Assembly: GCA_029884275.1 (NCBI GenBank)
Contig: JAOUIC010000077.1
Span: 1-7,427, forward strand
Direction: 5' to 3'
Origin: Gemmatimonadota bacterium
Lineage (GTDB): Bacteria; Gemmatimonadota; Gemmatimonadetes; Gemmatimonadales; GWC2-71-9
Length of the DNA stretch: 7,427 nucleotides
Positions 1 to 6,980 of the stretch are shown here, one piece after another. The translations under genes and the position numbers were made by a program. The notes below the pieces were generated by a model. That model was not told the origin of the DNA. It saw nothing but the letters and a program-made list of their open reading frames with translations, and did not search any database. Positions within the stretch are counted from its first letter, which is position 1, and each line of letters opens with the position of its first letter.

Positions 1-1409
1 TTGTGCCAGGTCTCCGGATCCCACTTGCTGCCGTCGAAGGTCCGGGTATCGCCGCTCTTGATCCGCTCGACCAGCTGACCGTACCAGGTCTCCATCCGCC
101 GGGCCAGAAGTACCGTCTCGATGCCGCGGGCCGCGGTGCGGCCTAGCGTGCTGAAGAGCACCGCCGGGCCGACCTGGAGCCGGCCGAGCACTTCGGTGAC
201 CAGCGCGCGGATGTCCTCGTGTCCGGCCCCGAACCCGACCAGCATTCTCGACAGCGGTCCGACCTGCATCGGGCGGCCGTCGTACCGCGGCGCCTTCATC
301 CAGGTGTATTTCTTCTCGTCCTGCAGGTACTGCCACGGCGTCGGTGGGCCGGTGTACTTGGCCTTGGTCTCGCCTTCGTAGGGATGGAGCCCCACCTCGT
401 CGCCACCGCTGTACTCGTACCACGAGGCGTTGATGAACTCCTGGATCTTCGACGGATCGAACTCGTGGACCTTGGTGAGGTCCTTGTCGAGGATGATGCC
501 GCGGGGAAAGTAGAGCTTGTCGTAGTCGTGGATCCCCGCTTCGGGAAACTCGCCGTAGGTCATGAAGTTGGGCACCCCACCCCCGATGGCGCCCCACTCC
601 TTATAGAAGCCCGCGATGGCCACCAGGTCGGGCCAGTACACCTGCTCCACGAACCGGCGGGCCCTGGTGATCATGTCCCGGATGTCGGTCAGCCGCTCGG
701 CGTTGATCGTGGCGGTGTCGTTCAGGTTGATGGCCGACGCCATGCCCCCGACCAGGAAGTTCGGGTGCGGGTTCTTGCCGCCGAAGATCGTGTGCAGCCG
801 GATGACGTCGCGCTGCCAGTCGAGCGCTTCGAGGTAGTGCGCCACGCCCAGCAGGTTCACCTCGGGCGGCAGCTTGTAGGCGGGTTGGCCCCAGTAGCCG
901 TTGGTGAAGATCCCGAGCTGGCCCCCCGCCACGAACTTCTTGAGCCGGTTCTGGACTTCGGCGAAATAGGTGCCCGAGTTGTTGGGCCAGGGCGAGATGC
1001 TCTTCGCGATCCGGGCGGTGCCATCGGGATCGGCCTTGAGCGCGCTCACCACATCCACCCAGTCCAGCGCGTGCAGGTGGTAGAAGTGGATCACGTGGTC
1101 CTGAATGAACTGCATGCCATGGATCAGGTTGCGGATCAGGTTCGCGTTCGCGGGAATGGTGATGCCGATGGCATCCTCCACCGCGCGGCACGAGGCCACC
1201 GCGTGAACCACGGTGCAGACTCCGCAGATCCGCTGGGTGAACGCCCAGGCGTCACGCGGGTCCCGTCCCTCCATGATGGTCTCGATCCCGCGGAACTGGG
1301 TCGATGACGCCCAGGCGTTGCTGATCCGGCCGTTCTCGGCCTGCGCCTCGATCCTGAGATGTCCCTCGATCCGGGTGATCGGGTCGACGACAACTTTCGT
1401 GACGGCCAT
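1..1409 (-). CDS. Group 1 [NiFe] hydrogenase large (catalytic) subunit, 3' end cut off by window
   Basis: This is the catalytic subunit of an H2-oxidising hydrogenase and carries the Ni-Fe(CN)2CO active site. The frame runs open from ATG at 1409-1407 to the window edge, 469 codons without a stop; E. coli HyaB has about 597 residues, so roughly the last fifth is missing. Near the N-terminus is VDPITRIEGH (residues 8-17), whose Glu15 aligns with Glu28 of HyaB. The L1 motif RICGVCTVVH follows at 60-69, with Cys62 and Cys65 as two of the four active-site cysteines. Further on come RLKKFVAGGQLGIF, GYWGQPAYKLPPE, GGKNPHPNFLVGG and the GLHPYEGET/MQVGPLSRML region, all HyaB/HybC-like. The second motif (DPCxxCxxH) would lie outside. 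There is no signal peptide, so it should be exported by riding on the small subunit through Tat. The start has a strong GGGAGGG site 8 nt upstream and lies 3 nt after the small-subunit stop. Family assignment is very secure; subgroup is not assigned. Confidence 0.96.
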   Translation of the reverse strand, partial: MAVTKVVVDPITRIEGHLRIEAQAENGRISNAWASSTQFRGIETIMEGRDPRDAWAFTQRICGVCTVVHAVASCRAVEDAIGITIPANANLIRNLIHGMQFIQDHVIHFYHLHALDWVDVVSALKADPDGTARIAKSISPWPNNSGTYFAEVQNRLKKFVAGGQLGIFTNGYWGQPAYKLPPEVNLLGVAHYLEALDWQRDVIRLHTIFGGKNPHPNFLVGGMASAINLNDTATINAERLTDIRDMITRARRFVEQVYWPDLVAIAGFYKEWGAIGGGVPNFMTYGEFPEAGIHDYDKLYFPRGIILDKDLTKVHEFDPSKIQEFINASWYEYSGGDEVGLHPYEGETKAKYTGPPTPWQYLQDEKKYTWMKAPRYDGRPMQVGPLSRMLVGFGAGHEDIRALVTEVLGRLQVGPAVLFSTLGRTAARGIETVLLARRMETWYGQLVERIKSGDTRTFDGSKWDPETWH

Positions 1410-1412
1410 GGT

Positions 1413-2582
1413 TCATTCCCTCCCACGCGACTGCGGGGGAACATCCGGGCCGGTGCCCGGCCCCGCGGTGCCGGCGACCGGCAGGTGACGCTTCCGTTCG
1501 CGCATCTGGTGGACACCGGTGGCGGCGGCATGCGCCACCACGCCGGCGGTCGCGCCGAGCGCCAGCGCAGCGCCCAGCAGGTCGACGCGCTGTTCGATGC
1601 CGAACCCGCCCACGTCAGGCAGGCGGTCGTAGAACGGACTCATGGTGTCCCAGAAGAACGGCTCGGTGCAGCCGATGCAGGGATGCCCCGCGCCGATGGG
1701 CCAGCTGGTCCGAGTATTCCACTGGAAGATCGGGCAGGGCGAGAAGGTCGCCGGTCCCTTGCAGCCGACGTGGTAGAGGCACCACCCCTTCCGCGCCGCC
1801 TCGTCGTCGAACTCCTCCACGTACTGGCCGGCGTCGAAATTGGCTCGCCGTGGGCACTGGTCGTGGATCCGGGCGCCATAGGCGAACATCGGCCGGCCGA
1901 CCGGGTCCAGGGCAGGCAGGCTCCCGAAGGTCAGGAAGTGGACCACGGTGGCGGTGACCACGTCGCCGATCGGGGGACAGCCAGCGATGTTCACCACCGG
2001 CCGGTCCTTGATGATCTCGCCCACGCCCACCGCGCCGGTGGGGTTGGGCCTGGCCGCCTGCACGCTGCCGAAGTGGGCGCACGCGCCGACGGCGAGAATC
2101 GCCGCCGCCCCCTTGGCCGCTTCCTCGAGGATCTCCTTCGCGGTGCGTCCCCCGATGGTGCAATAGATGCCGCCCTCGTTGAGCGGCACCGAGCCGGTGA
2201 CGATCAGAACGTACTGGCCGAAATTGGCCTTCATGGCGTCCTGCAGCGCGCTCTCCACCGCGTGGCCGGCTCCGGCCATCAGGGTGTGCTGGTAGTCGAG
2301 CGACACCAGGTCCAGCACCAGGTCGCCGATGGTCGGCTCCGCGGTGCGGATGACGCTCTCGACACAGCCGGTGCACTCCTGCAGCTGCAGCCAGATCACC
2401 GACGGCCGTTTCACCGCCTGGAGGGCATGGGCGACCTGCGGGGCCGCCGCCTCGCCGAGGCCGAGGACGACCGCGATCTGACCGCAGAAGGCGAGGAACT
2501 CGCGGCGCGAGACTCCCCGCTCCTCGAGGTGCTCGCCCAGGGTCTGTTCCCTGGTCCAGGGGATTGGTGATGGAGACAGCAT
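1413..2582 (-). CDS. Group 1 [NiFe] hydrogenase small subunit, Tat-exported and membrane-anchored (HyaA-like)
   Basis: This 389-residue electron-transfer subunit relays electrons from the NiFe site through three Fe-S clusters. A Tat signal is visible: SRREFL with Arg26-Arg27, a hydrophobic stretch, and a likely cleavage after AHA (Ala53). Ligands: proximal 4Fe-4S Cys70, Cys73, Cys168, Cys202; distal His240, Cys243, Cys268, Cys274; medial 3Fe-4S Cys283, Cys302, Cys305 with Pro295 in the position that keeps it 3Fe. Each ligand equals mature E. coli HyaA numbering plus 53, which also fits the predicted cleavage. The two extra HyaA cysteines (19 and 120) are Gly72 and Ser173 here. A C-terminal helix (about 335-355) followed by a basic RERKR tail is a membrane anchor with the tail inside, typical of enzymes docking on cytochrome b. 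I chose ATG 2582 because GGAGG lies 9 nt upstream and the Tat n-region then has normal length; an in-frame ATG at 2696 would add 38 residues and has no good ribosome site. Confidence 0.96.
   Translation of the reverse strand: MLSPSPIPWTREQTLGEHLEERGVSRREFLAFCGQIAVVLGLGEAAAPQVAHALQAVKRPSVIWLQLQECTGCVESVIRTAEPTIGDLVLDLVSLDYQHTLMAGAGHAVESALQDAMKANFGQYVLIVTGSVPLNEGGIYCTIGGRTAKEILEEAAKGAAAILAVGACAHFGSVQAARPNPTGAVGVGEIIKDRPVVNIAGCPPIGDVVTATVVHFLTFGSLPALDPVGRPMFAYGARIHDQCPRRANFDAGQYVEEFDDEAARKGWCLYHVGCKGPATFSPCPIFQWNTRTSWPIGAGHPCIGCTEPFFWDTMSPFYDRLPDVGGFGIEQRVDLLGAALALGATAGVVAHAAATGVHQMRERKRHLPVAGTAGPGTGPDVPPQSRGRE
1418..1424 (-). promoter_or_regulatory. Ribosome binding site of the hydrogenase large subunit
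   Basis: Read on the minus strand, GGGAGGG is followed by 8 nt and then the ATG at 1409. It sits inside the last codons of the small-subunit gene, so translation of the two subunits is probably coupled. It supports the large-subunit start, which also matches the family N-terminus. Confidence 0.8.
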
Positions 2583-2868
2583 CGAGAAGGACCTCCGTTC
2601 CGGGGCTGGGACAGCCCGGCGACCAGGCTGGTCGTCGGAGTCTCGGGTGAATGCCGGCCCATCGGGACCCGGCGCCGGCGGAATGGGAGGTAACATGGAT
2701 CCGGGACTGTGAAGAACGTCTCAAGACCGTATTAATGCTTCGTTCGTCCGACCTCACTCCGGCGGTTTCCCGCCTGTTTCAGCTTCGCTTCATGGACGGA
2801 AGGTGATTGTCATCGGCAGCGCATCGAGAGTCGTCCGCGCTGATCCGACCGCATGCGAGGCAGGCCCC
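2583..2868. promoter_or_regulatory. Divergent intergenic region between hydrogenase and ATPase operons
   Basis: These 286 bp separate the two translation starts and must hold the promoters of both operons unless either is read through from elsewhere. Most of it is GC-rich, but an AT-richer island lies at about 2711-2745. It contains TATTAA (2730-2735), a possible plus-strand -10 box, with only a poor -35 match (CTGTGA, 2707-2712). On the minus strand TTGAGA (2724-2719) matches five of six bases of a -35 box, but no convincing -10 follows at 17 bp. An imperfect palindrome, ACGTCT-CA-AGACCGT (2716-2730), overlaps both. No terminator-like hairpin with a T-tract was seen. The promoter calls are weak; only the location of the regulatory region is firm. 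Confidence 0.5.
2592..2596 (-). promoter_or_regulatory. Ribosome binding site of the hydrogenase small subunit
   Basis: GGAGG on the minus strand lies 9 nt before ATG 2582. It decides the start in favour of 2582 over the longer in-frame ATG at 2696, whose upstream bases (GTCCCGGATCC) contain no purine-rich ribosome site. Confidence 0.75.
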
Positions 2869-3228
2869 ATGTCGCAGACCGGCTCGAACCCGGCAGGTGC
2901 CGCGACGGCCGGCGCAGACATCGCGCTGGTGATGGCAACGGAACTGGAACTCGAGGAACAGCTCGCCCGGGCACGGGAAGAAGCTCGAGTCCTGGTCGAA
3001 GCGGCCTACACCGAGGCGGGGAACCGGGCGAGCGCGCAGGAGCGGGAGTTGACCGCGGCGCGGACACTCTGGCAGGCCGAAGTGGAGGCGGAACGCGACC
3101 GCCGGGCGGCCGAGATCATGGCCGACGGGAGGCGCGCCGCCGCTGGGTTCGACGAGGTCGCCGAAAGCCGAATCGCCGAACTGGCGGCGCTGGTGGTCGG
3201 CCGGCTGCTGCGCGGGGCGAGTGGATGA
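2869..3228 (+). CDS. V/A-type ATPase peripheral-stalk subunit (H/G, AhaH-like)
   Basis: The 119-residue product is almost wholly a charged, Ala/Glu/Arg-rich coiled coil (from about residue 22, ELELEEQLARAREEAR, to the end at LLRGASG). This is the composition of the H/G peripheral-stalk subunit, which pairs with subunit E to hold the catalytic head against the membrane part. Sequence alone is poorly diagnostic for this family; its place directly before subunit I matches the Thermus-type order and carries most of the call. I chose ATG 2869 because GAGG (2857-2860) lies 8 nt upstream. An in-frame GTG at 2803 and an ATG at 2932 are alternatives; the latter would remove a low-complexity Ala/Gly-rich N-terminus and give a product of about 98 residues, also a normal family length. 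Its TGA stop overlaps the subunit I start as ATGA. Confidence 0.82.
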   Translation: MSQTGSNPAGAATAGADIALVMATELELEEQLARAREEARVLVEAAYTEAGNRASAQERELTAARTLWQAEVEAERDRRAAEIMADGRRAAAGFDEVAESRIAELAALVVGRLLRGASG

Positions 3229-5129
3229 TCCTCGCCATGGCGAAGGTTCGGATCCTCGGCCCCCGGGACCGGCTGCCGGATGTCCTCCGGTCGCTGCAGA
3301 GTCTGCGCGTCCTGCACCTGACCCCGCCGGCTGCCACCGCCCCGCTCACGCACGGAGAGCTCTCGTCGGAGCAGGAGCGGGAGCGCCGCCACCTCCTCGC
3401 GGCCATCGCGGACGTCGATGCCGCGCTGGCGGACCTGGGCCCCTTCCTTCCCCCGCCGCCCCGATCTGTCCCTCCCATGGCGGCAACGACCAGCGACTTC
3501 GCCCGCTGGGCCCGGCTCGGGTCCCGGGTGCGCCGCACGACCGACCAGCTCAAGTCGAAGGCGGCCGGCCTGGAGGAGGAGCGGGCGCTGATCCTCAAGT
3601 ACCAGGGGTTCTTCTCCGCCTTCAGACCCCTGCTGGAGAATGAGGCCCGGTGGAAGAACGCGACCATTTACCACGTGCTGCTCAAGCGGGGGGAGCTGGA
3701 CGCGATCCCCAGGCTCCGGACCAGCCTCACCAGCGTCATCGGCGATGCCTTCGAGCTCTACAGTCGCGAACTCCCCGGCGGCGAGACCGCCCTGCTGGTG
3801 GTGGTCTCGGCGACCGCCGCCGGGCGGGTGGAACGGCTGCTGGCGGAGGCCCGGGTGCAGGAGATCCCCGTGCCCGCGGCCTACGGCGGGCAGTCGCTGG
3901 GGGAAGCGATCCCGCGAATGCTCACCCGACTGGGGGAACTGCCCCAGGAACTGGAAGGAATCCGGCGCGAGCGGGAGCAGTTGGCCCGGGCCCACGGGGC
4001 GGAGCTGCGCCGGGCCGAGAGCGCCATCGCCCACCGGCTGCAGGCCCTCAACGCCCTGCCCCTCTCCGGCGTGACCGCGCACGCGTTCATCCTCGAGGGA
4101 TGGGTGCCGGCCACCGCCCGGCGTGCCCTCGGCGAAAAGCTCCAGACCGATGTCGGCGAGAGCGTGGTGGTGACAGACGTGCTGCGGGAGGAATGGGAGT
4201 CGGAGGAAGCGCCAGTGGTGCTCAGGAACCCGCGCCTGTTCCGGCCGTTCGAGGCCGTGATCTCGCTGCTGCCGCTGCCGCGTTACGGGAGCATCGACCC
4301 CACACCGTTCGTCGCGGTCTTCTTCCCGGTGTTCTTCGGCCTCATCCTGGGCGATATCGGCTACGGGTTGATGCTGGCCGCACTGGGCCTTGCGCTCCAC
4401 TGGCGATCGAAACCCGGCACCATGCTCCGCTCGGTGGCGGAGATGATCGGTCCCTGCGCCCTGTTCACGATCTTCGCGGGGGTCCTGTTCGGCGAGTTCT
4501 TCGGCGACCTGGGCCGGCACTGGTTCGGCCTCAAGCCGCTGGCCTTCGACCGCGAGGAAGCGCTGATCCCGTTCCTGCTGCTGGCCGTCGCCATCGGTGG
4601 CGTGCACATCCTCGTCGGCCTGATCCTGGGGGTGGTGAGCGCCGGGCGGAGACACCCAAGACAGGCCGTCGGGAAAGGAGCGGCGGCCGCGGCGGTGCTG
4701 CTCATCGCGCTGGCGCTGCTCGCCGCGGTCGGCGTATTACCCAGGGCCTTCTTCACGCCCGCCGTGATCGGCCTGCTGATCGCCTTCCCGGTCTTGGTCA
4801 TCGCCGAGGGCCTGGTGGCGCCGATCGAGTTCCTGTCCACCCTCGGCAACGTCCTATCCTATGCCCGTATCATGGCGCTGGGCGTCGCCTCGGTGATGCT
4901 AGCGGTGGTGGCCAACCGGATGGTCGGCATGCTCGGAAGCGCGGTGGTCGGGGTGATGTTCGCGCTGCTGTTTCACCTGGTGAATTTCGCGATCGGCCTG
5001 TTCAGCCCGACGATCCACGCCCTGCGCCTGCACTATGTGGAGTTCTTCGGGAAGTTCTACAGTCCTGGCGGGGTCCGGTACGAGCCGTTCGGCGCGTGGA
5101 CCCGCGGCGCTGGAGTCACTCGAACCTGA
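3225..5129 (+). CDS. V/A-type ATPase membrane stator subunit I (a-subunit homologue)
   Basis: This 634-residue subunit forms the ion half-channels next to the rotor ring and links the peripheral stalks to the membrane. The first 355 or so residues are the cytosolic arm, beginning AKVRILGPRDRL and containing Glu/Arg-rich coiled-coil segments (about 40-75, 105-130 and 240-275). The rest is membrane domain with about seven or eight hydrophobic segments. Family motifs are clear: FFGLILGDIGYG (ending at Gly381), GEFFGD (423-428), PIEFLSTLGNVLSYARIMAL with the essential channel arginine at Arg548, and HALRLHYVEFFGKFY with the second conserved arginine at Arg601, ending in the usual YEPF. These correspond to Arg735 and Arg799 of yeast Vph1p. 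Length is normal for the family (about 620-660). The start at 3225 overlaps the previous stop (ATGA); an in-frame ATG at 3237 (MAKVRILGPR) is equally plausible and would drop four residues. Confidence 0.97.
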   Translation: MILAMAKVRILGPRDRLPDVLRSLQSLRVLHLTPPAATAPLTHGELSSEQERERRHLLAAIADVDAALADLGPFLPPPPRSVPPMAATTSDFARWARLGSRVRRTTDQLKSKAAGLEEERALILKYQGFFSAFRPLLENEARWKNATIYHVLLKRGELDAIPRLRTSLTSVIGDAFELYSRELPGGETALLVVVSATAAGRVERLLAEARVQEIPVPAAYGGQSLGEAIPRMLTRLGELPQELEGIRREREQLARAHGAELRRAESAIAHRLQALNALPLSGVTAHAFILEGWVPATARRALGEKLQTDVGESVVVTDVLREEWESEEAPVVLRNPRLFRPFEAVISLLPLPRYGSIDPTPFVAVFFPVFFGLILGDIGYGLMLAALGLALHWRSKPGTMLRSVAEMIGPCALFTIFAGVLFGEFFGDLGRHWFGLKPLAFDREEALIPFLLLAVAIGGVHILVGLILGVVSAGRRHPRQAVGKGAAAAAVLLIALALLAAVGVLPRAFFTPAVIGLLIAFPVLVIAEGLVAPIEFLSTLGNVLSYARIMALGVASVMLAVVANRMVGMLGSAVVGVMFALLFHLVNFAIGLFSPTIHALRLHYVEFFGKFYSPGGVRYEPFGAWTRGAGVTRT

Positions 5130-5134
5130 GGAGG
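5128..5134 (+). promoter_or_regulatory. Strong ribosome binding site of proteolipid K
   Basis: GAGGAGG lies 5 nt before ATG 5140 and overlaps the last two bases of the subunit I stop codon. It is the clearest Shine-Dalgarno site in the ATPase operon and fits the need for many K copies per rotor ring. An out-of-frame ATG at 5135 lies too close to it to be the start. Confidence 0.75.
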
Positions 5135-5139
5135 ATGGC

Positions 5140-5367
5140 ATGGAAGGCCTGATGGTAGCCCTCGCGGCGGCCATGGCGGTCGCGATACCGGCCCTGGCCA
5201 CGGCCTGGGCGCAATCACGGATCGGCCCGGCGATCGCCGCCAGCATGGCCGAAAAGCCGGAGTTGAGCACGACGGCGATTCTGATGATTGCGATTCCCGA
5301 GACCATGGTGATCCTCGGCTTCGTGATTGCCGTGCTGATCCTCTTCCGGGGCGCTGGCGCCGCCTGA
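5140..5367 (+). CDS. V/A-type ATPase rotor proteolipid, subunit K (c-subunit, 8-kDa form)
   Basis: The 75-residue product forms the membrane rotor ring that carries ions past subunit I. Two hydrophobic helices are visible, about 3-24 and 44-69, joined by a polar loop around SRIGPAIAASMAEKPELS. The ion-carrying carboxylate is Glu54 in IPETMVILGF of helix 2; Gln25 near the end of helix 1 (WAQSRIG) is a likely second ion-site residue. It is a single hairpin, like the Thermus proteolipid as I recall it, and not the duplicated four-helix form of Enterococcus NtpK or eukaryotes. No cleavable signal peptide is evident. It starts 10 nt after the subunit I stop behind a strong GAGGAGG site. A longer in-frame start at 5035 would lie inside subunit I and add a non-membrane stretch unlike the family, so it was rejected. 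Confidence 0.95.
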   Translation: MEGLMVALAAAMAVAIPALATAWAQSRIGPAIAASMAEKPELSTTAILMIAIPETMVILGFVIAVLILFRGAGAA

Positions 5368-5379
5368 GCCTGGACCGCC

Positions 5380-5964
5380 ATGGCTCTGGAAAAGCTGCTC
5401 GAGGTCCTGCGCCGCGAGGCGGAGGCGGAGGTCGCGGCCATCCAGGCCGCGGCCCGCGCCGAGGCGGAGGCGAGCCTCGCCCGGTGTGACGCGGATCTGG
5501 CCGCTCGACGTGCGAGCTTCGAGACCGAGCGTGACGCGGTTCGCCAGACGGCCGTGGAACTCGCGCTGGGGGTTGCCCGGCGCGATGCGCGGCGCGCCGT
5601 GCTCGAAGCTCGGGAACGGCTGCTCGACCGGGTCTTCACCGCGGCCCGTTCACAGTTCGCCGGCGTGCTCCCGCGGGCCGAGTACCGGGCCGGCCTGCCC
5701 GGCCAGCTGGACGAAGCTGCGCGATGCCTGGGCGGACGGGGAGCCACCGTCCGCTGCCATCCGGCTCTCCGCAAGGAACTGGAGCCCCTGGTCGGCAGCC
5801 ACCCCAGCCTGCGGCTGGCTGCCGACACCGGAGCCGGCTCCGGATTCAAGGTGGCCAGCGAGGATGGCGCCGTGGAGATCGACGCGACGCTGGAAGACCG
5901 GCTGGCCCGGAGCCAGGAACGTGTCAGGCAGGAAGTGATGGCAGCCCTCGAGTCTCACCCATGA
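5380..5964 (+). CDS. V/A-type ATPase peripheral-stalk subunit E
   Basis: The 194-residue product is the second peripheral-stalk protein, the partner of H/G. Residues 1 to about 75 are a long Ala/Glu/Arg coiled coil (EVLRREAEAEVAAIQAAARA). The C-terminal globular domain ends in the diagnostic SEDGAVEIDATLEDRL (about 160-175), matching the family pattern in which a Gly-rich turn and E/D-D-G are followed by a 'D.TLE.RL' signature. Length is normal (about 185-200). The start is 12 nt after the K stop; no strong ribosome site is visible before ATG 5380 (GCCTGGACCGCC), so expression may rely on translation coming from K. The TGA stop overlaps the subunit C start as ATGA. Confidence 0.94.
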   Translation: MALEKLLEVLRREAEAEVAAIQAAARAEAEASLARCDADLAARRASFETERDAVRQTAVELALGVARRDARRAVLEARERLLDRVFTAARSQFAGVLPRAEYRAGLPGQLDEAARCLGGRGATVRCHPALRKELEPLVGSHPSLRLAADTGAGSGFKVASEDGAVEIDATLEDRLARSQERVRQEVMAALESHP

Positions 5965-6980
5965 CCACCTGGGATGATCTCAACGCCCGCGCACGCGGCC
6001 TGGCGGCGCACCTGCTGGGACGCGCGACGCTCGAGGGCCTGGCGCATGCCCCCGATCTCCCCACCATCGCAGCGGAATTGGCGAGTCGCGGCTACCCGGT
6101 TCAGGAATCGGCGCGGACCTCGGGTGCTGCTCTCGAGCTCGCGGTCCGCCGCGCGATTGCCCTCAAGCTCCGGATCCTGGCCCGCTGGGCCGGATCGCGG
6201 ACCGAGCCCCTCGCCGTCCTGTTCGAGGACGAGGACCGGCGGAGCATCACCGCCCTCGTGCGCGGGGCCGCGCAGCACGCCCCTGCCGAGCTCCGGCTCT
6301 CCGGCCTGATCCCGACGCCGGAGCTGCCGGAGCGCGCCCTGGAGGAGCTCGCCCGCCAGCGCACGCCAGCCTCGGTCGCTTCCCTGCTGACCGCGTGGCG
6401 TCACCCGCTCGCACCCGCGGTCCTGCGGGATGCGAGCCACCCTGAGCCGGACCTGTTCCAGGTCGAGATCGCGCTCAGTCGCGCTTTTGCACAGCGGGCG
6501 CTCGCCGCAGCCCGCCGGGCCGGCCGGCGAGGGCTGCTGTTTCGCTACGTCCGGCAGGTGATCGATATCGAGAATGCGTTCACCGCGCTGGCGCTGAGCG
6601 AGGAGAAGGAACCCAGGGTTGCCGAGGTGTGGCTGCCCGGCGGCCGCGCGATCACACTCGACCTGGCTCAGCGGGCCGCACTGAGCGGGGACGCCACGGC
6701 CGCCTGCCAGCTGCTGGCCGCCGGATTCGCGGGGACCACGCTGGCCGGCGTGTTCGCGGCGCCAGACAAGCAGCCCGCCGGGCTCGAGCTCGGAGTGCTG
6801 GCGGCCCAGATCACCGAGCTGCGGGCCCGCGCTCGCATCGAACCGCTTTCCGTCGCCTTCCTGCTCGGCTTCGCTCTCCGGCTGCGTGCCGAGGCGCTCG
6901 ACATCCGACGGGTGATCTGGGGCGTCTCACTCGGCGCCCCTGTACCGATGCTGGTCGAAGGGCTGGTGACGGCTGCATGA
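5961..6980 (+). CDS. V/A-type ATPase subunit C (central-stalk socket, d-subunit homologue)
   Basis: The 339-residue product is the cytosolic, funnel-shaped protein that sits on the K ring and couples it to the D/F central shaft. It has no membrane segments and is mainly helical and Leu/Ala/Arg-rich. Two family landmarks are visible: LFRYVRQVIDIENAFTALAL (about 194-213), the conserved 'D..N' helix, and the C-terminal IRRVIWGVSLGAPVPMLVE (about 315-333), which corresponds to the usual 'lR.I..g...G.p.e.i' ending. Length is normal (about 320-350). The family is divergent, so the call rests on these motifs plus its place between E and F. Both ends are ATGA overlaps, with subunit E upstream and subunit F downstream, giving strong support for the start at 5961. 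Confidence 0.92.
   Translation: MTTWDDLNARARGLAAHLLGRATLEGLAHAPDLPTIAAELASRGYPVQESARTSGAALELAVRRAIALKLRILARWAGSRTEPLAVLFEDEDRRSITALVRGAAQHAPAELRLSGLIPTPELPERALEELARQRTPASVASLLTAWRHPLAPAVLRDASHPEPDLFQVEIALSRAFAQRALAAARRAGRRGLLFRYVRQVIDIENAFTALALSEEKEPRVAEVWLPGGRAITLDLAQRAALSGDATAACQLLAAGFAGTTLAGVFAAPDKQPAGLELGVLAAQITELRARARIEPLSVAFLLGFALRLRAEALDIRRVIWGVSLGAPVPMLVEGLVTAA

Noticed and set aside
219..1307. A 362-codon open frame on the plus strand opposite the hydrogenase large subunit
   Set aside because: It is antisense to a clearly conserved gene, shows no recognisable motif, and long empty frames are common in GC-rich DNA.
1359..2570. A 403-codon plus-strand open frame opposite the hydrogenase small subunit
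   Set aside because: It mirrors the minus-strand gene whose Fe-S ligands are all intact; the composition is Arg/Gly/Ala/Asp-rich shadow sequence.
2583..2696. A 38-residue N-terminal extension of the hydrogenase small subunit from ATG 2696
   Set aside because: It is Pro/Arg-rich, would put the Tat motif unusually deep (residue 64), lacks a ribosome site, and the start at 2582 has a good one.
2792..2806. A five-codon ATG...TGA frame (MDGR) and a GGAAGGTGA purine stretch before the ATPase operon
   Set aside because: It could be a leader peptide or ribosome site, but the frame is too short to judge, the next plausible start is over 60 bases away, and no attenuator hairpin was seen.
3006..4655. 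A 549-codon minus-strand open frame opposite ATPase subunits H and I
   Set aside because: It is low-complexity (Arg/Gly/Gln/Pro-rich), lacks motifs, and lies antisense to a strongly conserved membrane protein.
3650..5152. A 500-codon plus-strand frame overlapping subunit I in another phase
   Set aside because: It is Arg/Gly/Pro-rich shadow sequence with no motifs; the subunit I frame holds every family motif.
4899..5849. A 316-codon minus-strand frame across subunits I, K and E
   Set aside because: It is Ser/Arg/Ala-rich and crosses three well-supported genes in antisense, as expected of a GC-rich shadow.
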